Positions 17,945 through 27,052 of a DNA stretch of 64,000 nt are shown in pieces; within the stretch, counting starts at the first letter, position 1; each line of letters begins with the position of its first letter. A program made the position numbers and the translations under genes. The stretch is from Vibrio caribbeanicus ATCC BAA-2122. GTDB taxonomy: Bacteria; Pseudomonadota; Gammaproteobacteria; Enterobacterales; Vibrionaceae. The notes beneath the pieces were generated by a model. The model was not told the DNA's origin and did no database searches. It worked only from the letters and a program-made list of their open reading frames with translations. The stretch is from NCBI RefSeq assembly GCF_000165125.1, contig NZ_AEIU01000063.1, positions 1 through 64,000 on the forward strand, in the 5' to 3' direction.

Positions 17945-18580
17945 CTAAGGACGCAAAATAACGGTATAAGGCTGAGTCATAGTCGGATCTGAGCGGATGA
18001 GAACCCCATCCTGCGTTCTTATACTGTTGAGCGTGTCTAAATCTCGACCAATACGGTCTGCAGGCAAAAAGCCTTGAGCTGTCGCGACGACGACCCTAGT
18101 CTGCATTCCTACAACCCGGGCATTGACTAACACTCCACCTTCCTGACGAAGCATGGTTCCTGTCAAGACATACTGAATATCTTGCTCTTGGGAAAGCTCT
18201 TTCCAGTCACGACTTTGCGCGAAGTCACCCTCACTGGTCACCTGAATTGATCCCGTTGTTTTGTAATCAACAACTTTAAAGCCCCTTCTTTGAAACTGAT
18301 AGATAAATCCTTCAGAAACCGTATTACCAAGCCAATTTGTCGCATCCATATTTTGTAAATCAACAAAAGACGTTACCGCAATCGGTGTTCTTGCTGACAC
18401 ACTAGTGTTAGAGACAACCAGATCTTCTGTCATACTCTCGACGAAGAAATCGAGCGTGTGCCGAGGACTTTCCATAAGCATAAATTGTGACCCAGGGTAA
18501 GGTTCTTTACCATTATATACTGGCGCATATGCACATCCAACGAGCAACATCACAGGCACCAATGATAGCCATTTTTTCAT
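17945..18580 (-). CDS. flgO: flagellar outer-membrane protein FlgO
   Basis: FlgO acts with FlgP and FlgT at the outer-membrane part of the vibrio flagellar motor. 211 residues from the ATG at 18580; a TTG two codons upstream is rejected because GGAG is spaced for the ATG. Lipoprotein signal ending in LVGC (cysteine near residue 16). It contains the conserved RTPIAVTSFVDLQNMDATNW and FLPADRI segments of the FlgO domain. First gene of flgOP. Confidence 0.92.
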   Translation of the reverse strand: MKKWLSLVPVMLLVGCAYAPVYNGKEPYPGSQFMLMESPRHTLDFFVESMTEDLVVSNTSVSARTPIAVTSFVDLQNMDATNWLGNTVSEGFIYQFQRRGFKVVDYKTTGSIQVTSEGDFAQSRDWKELSQEQDIQYVLTGTMLRQEGGVLVNARVVGMQTRVVVATAQGFLPADRIGRDLDTLNSIRTQDGVLIRSDPTMTQPYTVILRP

Positions 18581-18714
18581 TATCAAATCTCCGATACATT
18601 AAGGCTTAAAATGTCGAATCTTTTAGTGCACTCCTAAAAGTGGAACATTCTTTGCTATCTCATGTTGCAACCGTTTAAAAAAGCAACGCCTATAAATCAG
18701 CTACGATTTAATAA

Positions 18715-18729
18715 GCAAGAAATGAACCA
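18715..18729 (-). promoter_or_regulatory. sigma-54 promoter of flgOP
   Basis: Minus strand reads TGGTTCATTTCTTGC with GG-N10-GC spacing, about 135 nt upstream of the flgO ATG. It lies within 16 nt of the flgT start codon on the other strand, so flgT and flgO control regions overlap. Confidence 0.7.
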
Positions 18730-18744
18730 ACTTGGTGTAAGAAT

Positions 18745-19878
18745 ATGAAAAGGTCGCTCATAATTTGGTGTATTGTAATTTATGCTGGGCTCTTCTGCCG
18801 AATCAGTCATGCCAGCTGGTATGAAGTCACAGGAAGCTCAGCCATTGTATCCTCTGAGAAAGAAGCTAGGCTGCACGCTCTTGAAGATGCCATTTATAAA
18901 GCGGTAAATTTCTCTGGTGCCGATATCGGAAGCATTTCAAACCTTCGCCCTCTCTTGGAAAGTGAGCGTTCAGAGTATCAATTCAGTAACAGTGAAGTCC
19001 GTTATATCATTGTCGATGATGTGGTAAAAAGAGGAGGCAATATTTTTGTCAAAGCTCGAGTTGATATTTACCCATCGGCAACGGCTTGCCACATCAACCA
19101 ATATAAAAAGACATTTTTGATCGGTAATATTGATATTGCTTCTCCTCAACAAGCAGTTATGGGGCAGATATACAGTGTTGGTGATGACTTCGCAACCGTA
19201 ATAAACCGCCAATTAGATAAAGAATCTGCCAGTTTTATATCTGTAGGAACAACGGACTTCGAGATAAGTGGCAAATATCCTGAACGACTAAAAATGATCG
19301 CAGGAGACACTGGAGCTCAATATATTATGGGAGGAACTATCACCGATCTTACCGCAACGATTGAGCAAAACTTACTATCAAAAGATCAGACTAATCGTCA
19401 ATTTGCGCTGGAACTTACCGTCTTTGACGGAAAAACAGGTAATGAAATTTATCAAAAAAAGTACCGTGAAGTTGCAGTATGGCCGTTCGCAAGAACAAGT
19501 AAGGTCGATACAACTAGTGCGCGCTTTTGGGCCTCTACCTACGGTACTATGATGCTCAGAATTAGCCGTAATATTATGTTAGATCTCGAATCTGAGATCT
19601 CTTGTAAAATAACATTGCCCGAAGTTATTGCTAAGTGGGATAACAAAATAACTATCGATCTCGGTCGAATACATGGCGTTGAGGCTGGGGATAAACTCAA
19701 ACTTTGGCACACTGGTTCATTTATTGATCAAAGGGGCTTACCAAGAAACAAAGTCAGTGAAACAGACGTGACACTGACAGTTTCAAGAGTTTACGAAAAC
19801 GAAGCTGAACTCAGTATTGATCAACCAGAGCTGGCCAGTAGCGTTCGAATTGGCGATGTAATGCACAAACTGCTCTAA
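18745..19878 (+). CDS. flgT: flagellar H-ring protein FlgT
   Basis: FlgT forms the H ring outside the LP ring of Vibrio polar motors and helps recruit the stator ring proteins. 377 residues with a Sec signal peptide (about 1-23, after HAS), then the N-terminal domain beginning WYEVTGSSAIVSSEKEARLHALEDAI, and a C-terminal domain with KWDNKITIDLGRIHGVEAGDKLKLWH near residues 298-323. Divergent from flgOP. Ends the flagellar block. Confidence 0.93.
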   Translation: MKRSLIIWCIVIYAGLFCRISHASWYEVTGSSAIVSSEKEARLHALEDAIYKAVNFSGADIGSISNLRPLLESERSEYQFSNSEVRYIIVDDVVKRGGNIFVKARVDIYPSATACHINQYKKTFLIGNIDIASPQQAVMGQIYSVGDDFATVINRQLDKESASFISVGTTDFEISGKYPERLKMIAGDTGAQYIMGGTITDLTATIEQNLLSKDQTNRQFALELTVFDGKTGNEIYQKKYREVAVWPFARTSKVDTTSARFWASTYGTMMLRISRNIMLDLESEISCKITLPEVIAKWDNKITIDLGRIHGVEAGDKLKLWHTGSFIDQRGLPRNKVSETDVTLTVSRVYENEAELSIDQPELASSVRIGDVMHKLL

Positions 19879-19930
19879 ACATTGGTTTTTTCATTTAATT
19901 TTAATCGTTAGTTCGGTATGATGCGTATAT

Positions 19931-20007
19931 GCTCTCGTGGCACAGCTGGATAGCGCGATCCCCTCCTAAGGGATAGGTCACAGGTTCGAATCCTGTCGAG
20001 AGCGCCA
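19931..20007 (+). tRNA. tRNA-Arg (anticodon CCT)
   Basis: 77 nt including encoded CCA. Acceptor stem GCTCTCG pairs with CGAGAGC; anticodon loop CTCCTAA sits between ATCCC and GGGAT, giving anticodon CCT; T-loop GGTTCGAATCC is present. It would read the rare AGG codon. Confidence 0.96.
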
Positions 20008-20012
20008 TACAA

Positions 20013-20043
20013 AAAAAGCCTGAAAAATAGTTTCAGGCTTTTT
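20013..20043. terminator. bidirectional terminator (tRNA-Arg / symporter gene)
   Basis: A 13-bp stem, AAAAAGCCTGAAA with TTTCAGGCTTTTT, around a 5-nt loop, between the tRNA and the convergent transporter gene. Confidence 0.9.
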
Positions 20044-20058
20044 GTTATCTAACAGATC

Positions 20059-21330
20059 CTAGCTTAGTTGTGCTTTTACCGCTTGATATTGTTTTTCTTC
20101 ACCAACAATACGATCTATCACTGCTGACGCCACTAAATCCCCCTGAACATTCACTGCTGTGCGGAAAGTATCAAGAGGCCTCTCTATAATGAGAAGAACG
20201 GCAATTGCTTCAAGAGGAATACCTGCAGCTAAGAGAACAAGTTGCATTCCAGACATTGAACCAGATGGCATTCCAGGCGCCCCCACCGAAGAAACCATAG
20301 CCATAATAAAGATCATCACTATCCCTGTTGTAGACAGGTCAACACCAAACAATTGAGCTAGAAATACTGCCGCTACGCCCTCAAATAATGCCGTTCCATC
20401 CATATTCATCACTGCCCCTAAAGGCAAAACAATACTACTGGTAGAGTCAGAAACACCCAATTTCTCCCTAGCCGTTTTAATCGTAAGCGGCAGCGTAGCA
20501 GAACTTGAGGATGTCGCAAACGCCATAGACATCGGAGCCGAGATGGCCTTGAATAACGTACCAAATTTTATACCTGCACCTAACCTAGCAATGGCCGGAA
20601 GCACGACCAAACCATGAATCATAGTGAGTACAAAAACTAGTGCTGCAAACTCAAATAATTGACTAAATAGTGCGTCATTAGGTTCGATGGTGAAATCAAA
20701 AACAATCGCAAAAACTGCAAATGGTGCCAAACGGACAATACCATTAACAAGCGTAGAAATACCTTTATTCACCCCTCTAACAACCTCAAACACTGGATGG
20801 TTTTGTGGCAACGCTGCAATAAGAGCGATAGAAAAAATAATTGCAAAGACTACGATGGCGAGAAGATTCCCACTCGATAATGCAGAAATAGGGTTGATCA
20901 GTGCCATCCCAATTAGCTTACTTGTAATCGCTAATCCAGAGGCAGAGTCACTATCTATAAGGTTTATATTATCTGAAACTGGTGGAGCCGATGATAACGG
21001 CGCCCACTCCGGCATCATGAGTGCAGCTCCCAATCCCAAAACAATAGCGATTGTCGTTGTAAACATATAAAAGGCTAAAGTGAGCATACCTACTTTTTTT
21101 AGCTTAACAATACTGCCAATATTACTGATACCCTCGATAAGACTGAACAAAACCATCAAACCGACAATCGACTTGAGAAGTCCGATATAAAGAGTCTTGA
21201 TCAAAGAAAGAGGCTCATTAACAGTAAAAAGTAGTTCTCTTTGTTCTGAGAAGATTCCAGTGATCAACCAGGCGAACAATGCCGCAATAATGATCTGGAT
21301 CGCCAAAGATTGACGAATCATGTTACCCAT
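20059..21330 (-). CDS. cation:dicarboxylate/amino-acid symporter (DAACS family)
   Basis: Inner-membrane Na+- or H+-coupled carrier of the GltP/DctA family. 423 residues with about eight hydrophobic segments and two re-entrant hairpin motifs: the serine-rich FATSSSSATLPLTIKTA (about residues 273-289) and GAVMNMDGTALFEGVAAVF (about 309-327), which contains the NMDGT cation/substrate-binding motif. Substrate (glutamate, aspartate, C4-dicarboxylate or serine/threonine) cannot be decided from sequence alone. GGGA precedes the ATG. Monocistronic, convergent with tRNA-Arg. Confidence 0.88.
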   Translation of the reverse strand: MGNMIRQSLAIQIIIAALFAWLITGIFSEQRELLFTVNEPLSLIKTLYIGLLKSIVGLMVLFSLIEGISNIGSIVKLKKVGMLTLAFYMFTTTIAIVLGLGAALMMPEWAPLSSAPPVSDNINLIDSDSASGLAITSKLIGMALINPISALSSGNLLAIVVFAIIFSIALIAALPQNHPVFEVVRGVNKGISTLVNGIVRLAPFAVFAIVFDFTIEPNDALFSQLFEFAALVFVLTMIHGLVVLPAIARLGAGIKFGTLFKAISAPMSMAFATSSSSATLPLTIKTAREKLGVSDSTSSIVLPLGAVMNMDGTALFEGVAAVFLAQLFGVDLSTTGIVMIFIMAMVSSVGAPGMPSGSMSGMQLVLLAAGIPLEAIAVLLIIERPLDTFRTAVNVQGDLVASAVIDRIVGEEKQYQAVKAQLS

Positions 21331-21772
21331 TATTTATCCCTTAATGATTTTTATCATTGTTTATCAAACTCGATACTGAGGACAGTCAGAGATCTGTGTT
21401 TCTAGAGTGAATTTCTAATGATAAAAATTTAACTAATTCAAATGGGCGAGATTCTATTCGATGGAACTAAAAATCCCAAATAGGTTTTGATTACATGCTC
21501 AAAGGTTTTGTTATAAGTCACGAATCTTAGTTACAAAAAAGAGACAAAATAAAAACAAATGGTGAACTCTATAGCCATATTGCCTGATTAATCACAGGGA
21601 CCCGAGGGAGAGCGCGTTATCTTCTAAAAAGTAATTATTGTCAAATATACCCTCTTGAAATTAACCATATATCCATTGAAAACATATAGTTAATATAAAA
21701 ATTCGGTACAACTTCAACAATCACGGACAATCAACTAAAATAACTATTAATAAAACTATCTATAATTATTGA
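21331..21772. other. AT-rich intergenic region (442 nt)
   Basis: Divergent gap between the symporter and the AP2-like gene. I see no ORF, RNA gene or clear promoter. One imperfect inverted repeat (ATTAAC.../...TTAAT) spans 21660-21694, about 80 nt before the AP2-like gene. Confidence 0.5.
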
Positions 21773-22279
21773 ATGACGAAGAGTAATCTGACCACGAACA
21801 CTGGTCACCGCTTTATTTCAAAAGCGAAAACAGCCTTTAAGGTACATATCCATACTCCAGATGACAAAGTATTGCACCGCTCAGTAGGATATGTTCGCAT
21901 AGGCGAAAAAAAAGGGCTTAAGAAAGCATTGAAGCTTCGCAATCAACTAGGCTCAGAGATGTGGGGAAAATTTTGGCGCAAGTTACTTAAAGATCCGTAT
22001 TTAATGACTCGCTTACCACATTCTTTGGAGCCCAAAATCATTTTTAAACCACGGCCAACCAAAGAAGACCCGGATGCGACGGATGAATGTTATATTGCGG
22101 CATGGAGAAATTATGATAAAAACGGCAAGCTCATTTACCGCAGTGTCGTTTGTTCAGTGAAAAAACATGGACGATTAGCCGCTTACTCGAAAACAAAAAA
22201 GGCGCTCCTTGAAGCAAACAAAGATAACTTGGAAATTCTGGAGTTCATGGGAAGATTGAATAGCATAGACCTAAAATAA
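21773..22279 (+). CDS. small basic protein with two AP2-like repeats, function unknown
   Basis: 168 residues, rich in Lys and Arg. Two similar halves are visible: FKVHIHTPDDKVLHRSVGYV followed by a KALKLRNQLG helix (about residues 22-62), and YIAAWRNYDKNGKLIYRSVV followed by a TKKALLEAN helix (about 106-150). Each looks like three strands and a helix, the layout of AP2/integrase-type DNA-binding domains, so a DNA-binding role is possible; this is inference. No clear ribosome-binding site precedes the ATG. It lies between an AT-rich gap and gltX, two genes from tRNA-Arg. I do not recognise a named family. Confidence 0.75.
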   Translation: MTKSNLTTNTGHRFISKAKTAFKVHIHTPDDKVLHRSVGYVRIGEKKGLKKALKLRNQLGSEMWGKFWRKLLKDPYLMTRLPHSLEPKIIFKPRPTKEDPDATDECYIAAWRNYDKNGKLIYRSVVCSVKKHGRLAAYSKTKKALLEANKDNLEILEFMGRLNSIDLK

Positions 22280-22306
22280 AGGCCTCAATATATTATCAAG
22301 GCCTTT
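22278..22306. terminator. terminator between the AP2-like gene and gltX
   Basis: AAAGGCCT pairs with AGGCCTTT over a 13-nt loop. The T-rich side (TTTATTTTAG) is on the minus strand, favouring gltX. Confidence 0.7.
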
Positions 22307-22336
22307 GGGTTGAATTACTGTAGTTAGTGAAAGCCT

Positions 22337-23764
22337 CTATAGGCTCGCTTCTCTCTCTTCAATAAAGCGCAGCGCCATTCTTATACGGCTGATGACGCGC
22401 TCTTTCCCTAAAAGGCGCATAACACTATCAACAGATGGCGATTGACCTCCTCCCGTGACAGCGACACGTAGTGGCATACCAATCTTACCCATTCCAATTT
22501 CAAGCTCTTCACAGACAACCATAATTACATTTTGCTTAATGCTTTCATCTGTCCAATCCGACAAGCTCTCTACTTTCTCTAAAGCTAGCATTAACGGCTG
22601 CTTCGCCACACCCCTAAGATGCTTTTTGGCTGCGCCTGCTTCGAACTGTGTGAAATCCTCGTAGAAATAACGAATCTGTTCTGCAAGCTCAATTAGGGTA
22701 TTACATCGCTCACCAACAAGCGTGATAACTTCATTGATTAAAGGACCATTTTCTGTGCTGAAGCCTTGTTGGTCTGTATGCCACTTTAAGTACTTTGCAA
22801 CGTATTCTGGTTCAGATGTTTTTATGTAGTGATTATTTAGCCACAGCAACTTTTCTGTATTAAAAGCAGAAGCTGACTTCGATATATTTTCTAAACTAAA
22901 CAAGTCAATCATTTCTTGCTGAGAAAAAATTTCTTGATCGCCATGAGACCAACCTAAACGAACAAGATAGTTATTTAACGCGTTAGGTAAATATCCCTCA
23001 TCGCGATACTGCATCACAGAAACAGCACCATGGCGTTTAGAGAGTTTTGCACCATCATCACCCAAGATCATTGCACAATGAGCAAAGGTAGGAACAGGAG
23101 CCCCCAAGGCTTTATAAATATTAATCTGTCTTGGGGTATTATTGATATGATCTTCACCTCGAACAACATGCGTGATCCCCATATCCCAGTCATCGACGAC
23201 CACAACAAAATTATAGGTCGGTGCACCATCTGTCCTACGTATGATCAAATCATCCAATTGTTCGTTGCTAATTTCGATTGTGCCACGAATTTGATCCTCA
23301 AAGACAACACTACCTTCTATTGGGTTACGGAAACGAATAACACAGTCATCTCCCTCCTTTGCAGCTTTATTGGCAGCCACAATTTTAGGGTGTTTAGCAT
23401 CATAACGTGGCATTTCTTTATTGGCTTCTTGCTCTGCTCGAATCTCATCGAGAAGTTCTTTAGATGCATAACACCTATACGCCTTATCTTCAGCAAGTAA
23501 CTTCTCTACCATTTCATCGTAACGCTCGAATCGTTCGGACTGAAAATAGGGGCCTTCATTCCACTCAAGCCCCATCCATTGCATCCCCTCTAAGATGGCA
23601 TCAACTGCCTCTTTGGAGTTGCGCTCGAGATCGGTGTCCTCAATACGAAGAACAAATTCTCCACCTTGATTTTGTGCATAAAGCCAAGAATAAAGAGCTG
23701 TTCGTGCGCCACCTACATGCAGGTAGCCAGTTGGACTAGGAGCAAAACGCGTTTTAACCGTCAT
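22337..23764 (-). CDS. gltX: glutamyl-tRNA synthetase
   Basis: Class I aminoacyl-tRNA synthetase that charges tRNA-Glu. 475 residues, the usual bacterial length. The HIGH-type ATP-binding motif is in [19 protein letters not shown] (residues 7-25) and the KMSKS-type loop is [10 protein letters not shown] near residue 243. C-terminal anticodon-binding region intact, ending in [20 protein letters not shown] then a short helix. Monocistronic, divergent from the copper ATPase. Confidence 0.96.
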   Translation of the reverse strand: MTVKTRFAPSPTGYLHVGGARTALYSWLYAQNQGGEFVLRIEDTDLERNSKEAVDAILEGMQWMGLEWNEGPYFQSERFERYDEMVEKLLAEDKAYRCYASKELLDEIRAEQEANKEMPRYDAKHPKIVAANKAAKEGDDCVIRFRNPIEGSVVFEDQIRGTIEISNEQLDDLIIRRTDGAPTYNFVVVVDDWDMGITHVVRGEDHINNTPRQINIYKALGAPVPTFAHCAMILGDDGAKLSKRHGAVSVMQYRDEGYLPNALNNYLVRLGWSHGDQEIFSQQEMIDLFSLENISKSASAFNTEKLLWLNNHYIKTSEPEYVAKYLKWHTDQQGFSTENGPLINEVITLVGERCNTLIELAEQIRYFYEDFTQFEAGAAKKHLRGVAKQPLMLALEKVESLSDWTDESIKQNVIMVVCEELEIGMGKIGMPLRVAVTGGGQSPSVDSVMRLLGKERVISRIRMALRFIEEREASL

Positions 23765-23968
23765 GAAAAATACCTTGATTGTCTAAATGACTATGTCACT
23801 AAAAATTGCGCGTTATTTTATCACTGCTATCTAATACTACAATGCTAGTAAAGGAATCTTTTTCGCAAATTTCTTACATATTCCCAAGTCCTGCAAGGTT
23901 TGAGATTCTGAGGATTGGTATATTGTGTAGTCTCTGAGATATATTTATCTACCATTTACTTACCGGGC

Positions 23969-23999
23969 TTGACCTTACCCTTGGGGTAGGCTTTATCTT
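23969..23999 (+). promoter_or_regulatory. CueR-type copper-responsive promoter of copA
   Basis: TTGACC and TATCTT are separated by 19 nt, the overlong spacer of MerR-family promoters. The spacer carries the dyad ACCTTACCC-TTGGGGTAGGCT, closely resembling known CueR operators of copA. ATG follows about 30 nt later. Confidence 0.85.
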
Positions 24000-24028
24000 C
24001 TACAAAAGCCTATTGCGGAGTAAACACT

Positions 24029-26740
24029 ATGACATCATTCAATATCCCGATTTCAGGTTTGACATGTAACCATTGCATCAAAAAACTCGAAAATGCACTG
24101 TTAAATAATCATAATATTGTAATTGAGCATATTTCCAAGACCTCTCTATCCATTAACACTGACAGTTCATTAACCGAACTGATCACAACGATAGAACAGC
24201 AGGGATACTCTGCAGGCCAATACTATTGTTTTCATCTTGAAGGACTGAAATGCGGGAAATGCGTCTCTAAATTGGAACAAGAATTATTGAAATCTAGCGA
24301 AAATAGGGTTCTGCACCTATCGACAAATAAACTTGAGATCATTTCTTTAGCGAAACAAAATCGTATAATTGAAACCGTCGAATCCACTGGCTACCAAGCC
24401 GTATTAGATTCGCACTCCTTGGCCACACCAACATCCAAAGTAACTCCAGAAGCGCCTCAAAAACAGGACAATTCATGTTCTCCTGAAACTCAGCCGAACG
24501 AAACGATGAATAAAATTCACCTTTTGATATCAGGAATGACGTGTGCAAGCTGTGTTGCTTCTGTTGAAAAAGCACTACTCTCTCTCGAACCAATTACAAG
24601 CGCACAAATCAATTTGGCGGAAAATAGCGCATTTATCACCAGCAAAATATCTAAAATCGAACTTAAAAACCAACTTTATCAGGCCGTAGAGTCCGCTGGC
24701 TATCGAGCTGAATACCTCGACGGTATTTCAGAACTTGAACAAAAAAACATTACCCAACAACAAACCGAACAAACACAACATAAAAAAAACGCGATATTAG
24801 GCTTAGCGGTTGGAGCTCCTCTTATGATGTGGGGAATATTGGGGGGTAATATGATGATTCGTAATTCTCAAGACCAATTAGCTTGGGGAGCGATAGCAAT
24901 ACTGTCCTTCATTTTATTATCCACAGCAGGCCGATACTATTTTCTCAATGCATGGCAAGCCCTAACACATAAGAGGGCTACAATGGATACCCTAGTAGCA
25001 ATGGGGACGGGTGCCGCTTGGCTTTATTCCACGCTTGTGATTATTTCTCCTACACTTTTTCCAGCGATTTCTAGGCATGTTTACTTTGAAGCTAGTGCAA
25101 TGATCATTGGCTTAATCTCATTAGGCCACTATATAGAATCAAAAGCAAAAGCAGGCACGACACGTTCGATTCAGGCACTGATTAACCTTCAACCCAATAC
25201 CGCGACCCAGATTATTAATGGTGTCGATAAGAAGATTAATATAGAAGATGTTCTTGTCGGTATGCAGTTAAGGATAAAACCCGGAGAAAAAGTTCCAACC
25301 GATGCGGTTGTCATTTCTGGCGTTACCTATGTCGATGAATCAATGCTAACTGGAGAATCTATGCCTGTGGTAAAAAAAACAGGCGACAAAGTCGCTGCCG
25401 GCACATTAAATCAAGATGGGAGTTTAGTTGTTGAAGCAAGTAGTTTAGGTAGAGACAGTCTGTTATCACGTATCATAGAGTTGGTTCGTCAAGCACAAAG
25501 CTCGAAACCCAAAATTGCGAAACTCGCAGATCAAATTTCCGCAATATTTGTCCCCACTGTAATATTGATTGCGTGCTGCTCTGCTCTTGTATGGTACATT
25601 TTCGGTCCCGAACCCAAACTAAGCTACATGTTAGTCGTTACAACGACAGTACTGATCATCGCCTGTCCATGTGCGCTTGGATTAGCAACACCGCTCTCTG
25701 TGACGGCGGGAATTGGAAAAGCCGCGGAGATGGGAATTCTTATACGGGACGCAGATGTGCTTCAAACTGCAAATAATATTGATACTGTCGTTTTCGATAA
25801 AACAGGTACTCTTACCGAAGGCAAACCCCAAGTACAGAAAATATATAGCTTTAATTATGATCAATATGAGTTGATAAAAATGGCTGCATCAGTGGAGCAA
25901 AACTCTGAACATCCGCTGGCCCGAGCGATCGTGACTGAAGCAAAATGTGATAACTTACCTAAAAGTGACAACTTTTACAGTCTGCCAGGCAAAGGGGTAT
26001 TTGCGACCATTGACCGTCAATCTGTTGCCATTGTCTCCAGTAACTATGCGCGGGAGCAACAATGGTCTTTGACCAAAGTTCACACTATTCTTAACCAATG
26101 CACTTCCAAAGCTTGGACCCCGGTAGTGGTTGCTATTGAAGGGCAAGTCGTTGGCATTATTGCGATTTCAGACACCATCAAACCCGAAGCTAAAAAAGCC
26201 ATTTCGGTATTGAAGCAAAGAGGGATTACTCCCATTATATTAACTGGTGATAATCAAACTGTTGCCACAGCTATTGCAGAAGAGATAGGTATAAAGCAGG
26301 TTATTGCAGAGGTTCTACCTGATGGGAAAGCCACCCATATTTTGGCACTTCAGCAGCAAGGATATAAAGTCGCAATGGTTGGAGATGGCATAAATGATGC
26401 TCCAGCCTTGGCAAGTTCAGATGTTGGTATTGCAATGGGAAGCGGGAGTGATGCCGCTTTAGAAAGTGCACAAATCACTTTACTCAATTCCTCTCCGCTT
26501 GCAGTACTCCATGCTATAGAAATTTCTCAAGCGACACTTCGTAACATGAAACAAAACCTGTTTGGTGCTTTCATCTATAATAGCCTGAGTATACCGATTG
26601 CTGCCGGAGCACTTTACCCAAGTTTAGGTTTTTTACTCAGTCCAGTCGTTGCTGGTGCTGCAATGGCAATTTCATCAATTACTGTTGTAAGTAATGCCAA
26701 CAGGCTAAGAAATATAAAAATAACATCGCGTTCTACTTGA
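24029..26740 (+). CDS. copA: copper-exporting P1B-type ATPase with three metal-binding domains
   Basis: Pumps Cu(I) from cytoplasm to periplasm. 903 residues. Three N-terminal heavy-metal domains with CxxC sites at residues 13-16 (CNHC), 75-78 (CGKC) and 172-175 (CASC). Then membrane helices, the actuator TGES (about 441), the CPC copper site at 546-548, phosphorylation Asp590 in DKTGT, the nucleotide-domain SEHPLA, and GDGINDAPALASSDVGIAMG. GGAG precedes the ATG. Controlled by the CueR-type promoter upstream, though no cueR gene is adjacent. E. coli CopA has two such domains. Confidence 0.95.
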   Translation: MTSFNIPISGLTCNHCIKKLENALLNNHNIVIEHISKTSLSINTDSSLTELITTIEQQGYSAGQYYCFHLEGLKCGKCVSKLEQELLKSSENRVLHLSTNKLEIISLAKQNRIIETVESTGYQAVLDSHSLATPTSKVTPEAPQKQDNSCSPETQPNETMNKIHLLISGMTCASCVASVEKALLSLEPITSAQINLAENSAFITSKISKIELKNQLYQAVESAGYRAEYLDGISELEQKNITQQQTEQTQHKKNAILGLAVGAPLMMWGILGGNMMIRNSQDQLAWGAIAILSFILLSTAGRYYFLNAWQALTHKRATMDTLVAMGTGAAWLYSTLVIISPTLFPAISRHVYFEASAMIIGLISLGHYIESKAKAGTTRSIQALINLQPNTATQIINGVDKKINIEDVLVGMQLRIKPGEKVPTDAVVISGVTYVDESMLTGESMPVVKKTGDKVAAGTLNQDGSLVVEASSLGRDSLLSRIIELVRQAQSSKPKIAKLADQISAIFVPTVILIACCSALVWYIFGPEPKLSYMLVVTTTVLIIACPCALGLATPLSVTAGIGKAAEMGILIRDADVLQTANNIDTVVFDKTGTLTEGKPQVQKIYSFNYDQYELIKMAASVEQNSEHPLARAIVTEAKCDNLPKSDNFYSLPGKGVFATIDRQSVAIVSSNYAREQQWSLTKVHTILNQCTSKAWTPVVVAIEGQVVGIIAISDTIKPEAKKAISVLKQRGITPIILTGDNQTVATAIAEEIGIKQVIAEVLPDGKATHILALQQQGYKVAMVGDGINDAPALASSDVGIAMGSGSDAALESAQITLLNSSPLAVLHAIEISQATLRNMKQNLFGAFIYNSLSIPIAAGALYPSLGFLLSPVVAGAAMAISSITVVSNANRLRNIKITSRST

Positions 26741-27052
26741 GTGATTTGAAAATAGAGGAATCAAAGCGCTGTCTTTATTTGCAGGTATTGTTGCCGGCTT
26801 CTTATTGAAATAAGTCGTTACTCTATCTGCAAGGCAAATGACCCTCACTAAATCTAGTACCCAATAAGCCCCAAAGTTACTCAAACATAAATTTAACTTT
26901 AAATCTATGTTTTATTTATAAAAAAAATAAGTCATAAAAAAGCATATGAATAACAAATATCTTTATATGCACCTTTGCTTATATATAATTCTTTCGAATC
27001 CTTAATATCCAATTAAGTTACATAGATAAAATCACATAAAAGAGCAGTATAA
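26741..27052. other. copA to barrel-1 intergenic region (312 nt)
   Basis: No supported gene. It holds a 30-nt near-perfect palindrome at 26883-26912 and a very AT-rich stretch that should contain the barrel-1 promoter. A short stop-closed reading of 22 codons right after copA looks like a hydrophobic protein tail but has no start. Confidence 0.5.
26883..26912. repeat. 30-nt imperfect palindrome upstream of barrel 1
   Basis: AAACATAAATTTAA and TTAAATCTATGTTT flank a CT centre with 13 of 14 positions paired. AT-rich; could be an operator or a weak copA terminator. Confidence 0.55.

Noticed and set aside
19931-22300. Integrated element at tRNA-Arg
   Set aside because: No direct repeat of the tRNA 3' end, integrase or mobility gene could be found downstream.
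23030-23500. 156-residue plus-strand open frame opposite gltX
   Set aside because: It lies wholly inside the conserved gltX gene on the other strand, with no recognisable motif.
24431-24443. Possible programmed frameshift in copA like that producing CopA(Z) in E. coli (CCAAAG then TAA in another frame after the second metal domain)
   Set aside because: The heptamer is not in the slippery phase and the stop is in the +1, not -1, frame.
26745-26812. 22-codon hydrophobic reading ending in TAA right after copA
   Set aside because: No start codon and no recognisable homology; may be a decayed gene tail but cannot be supported.
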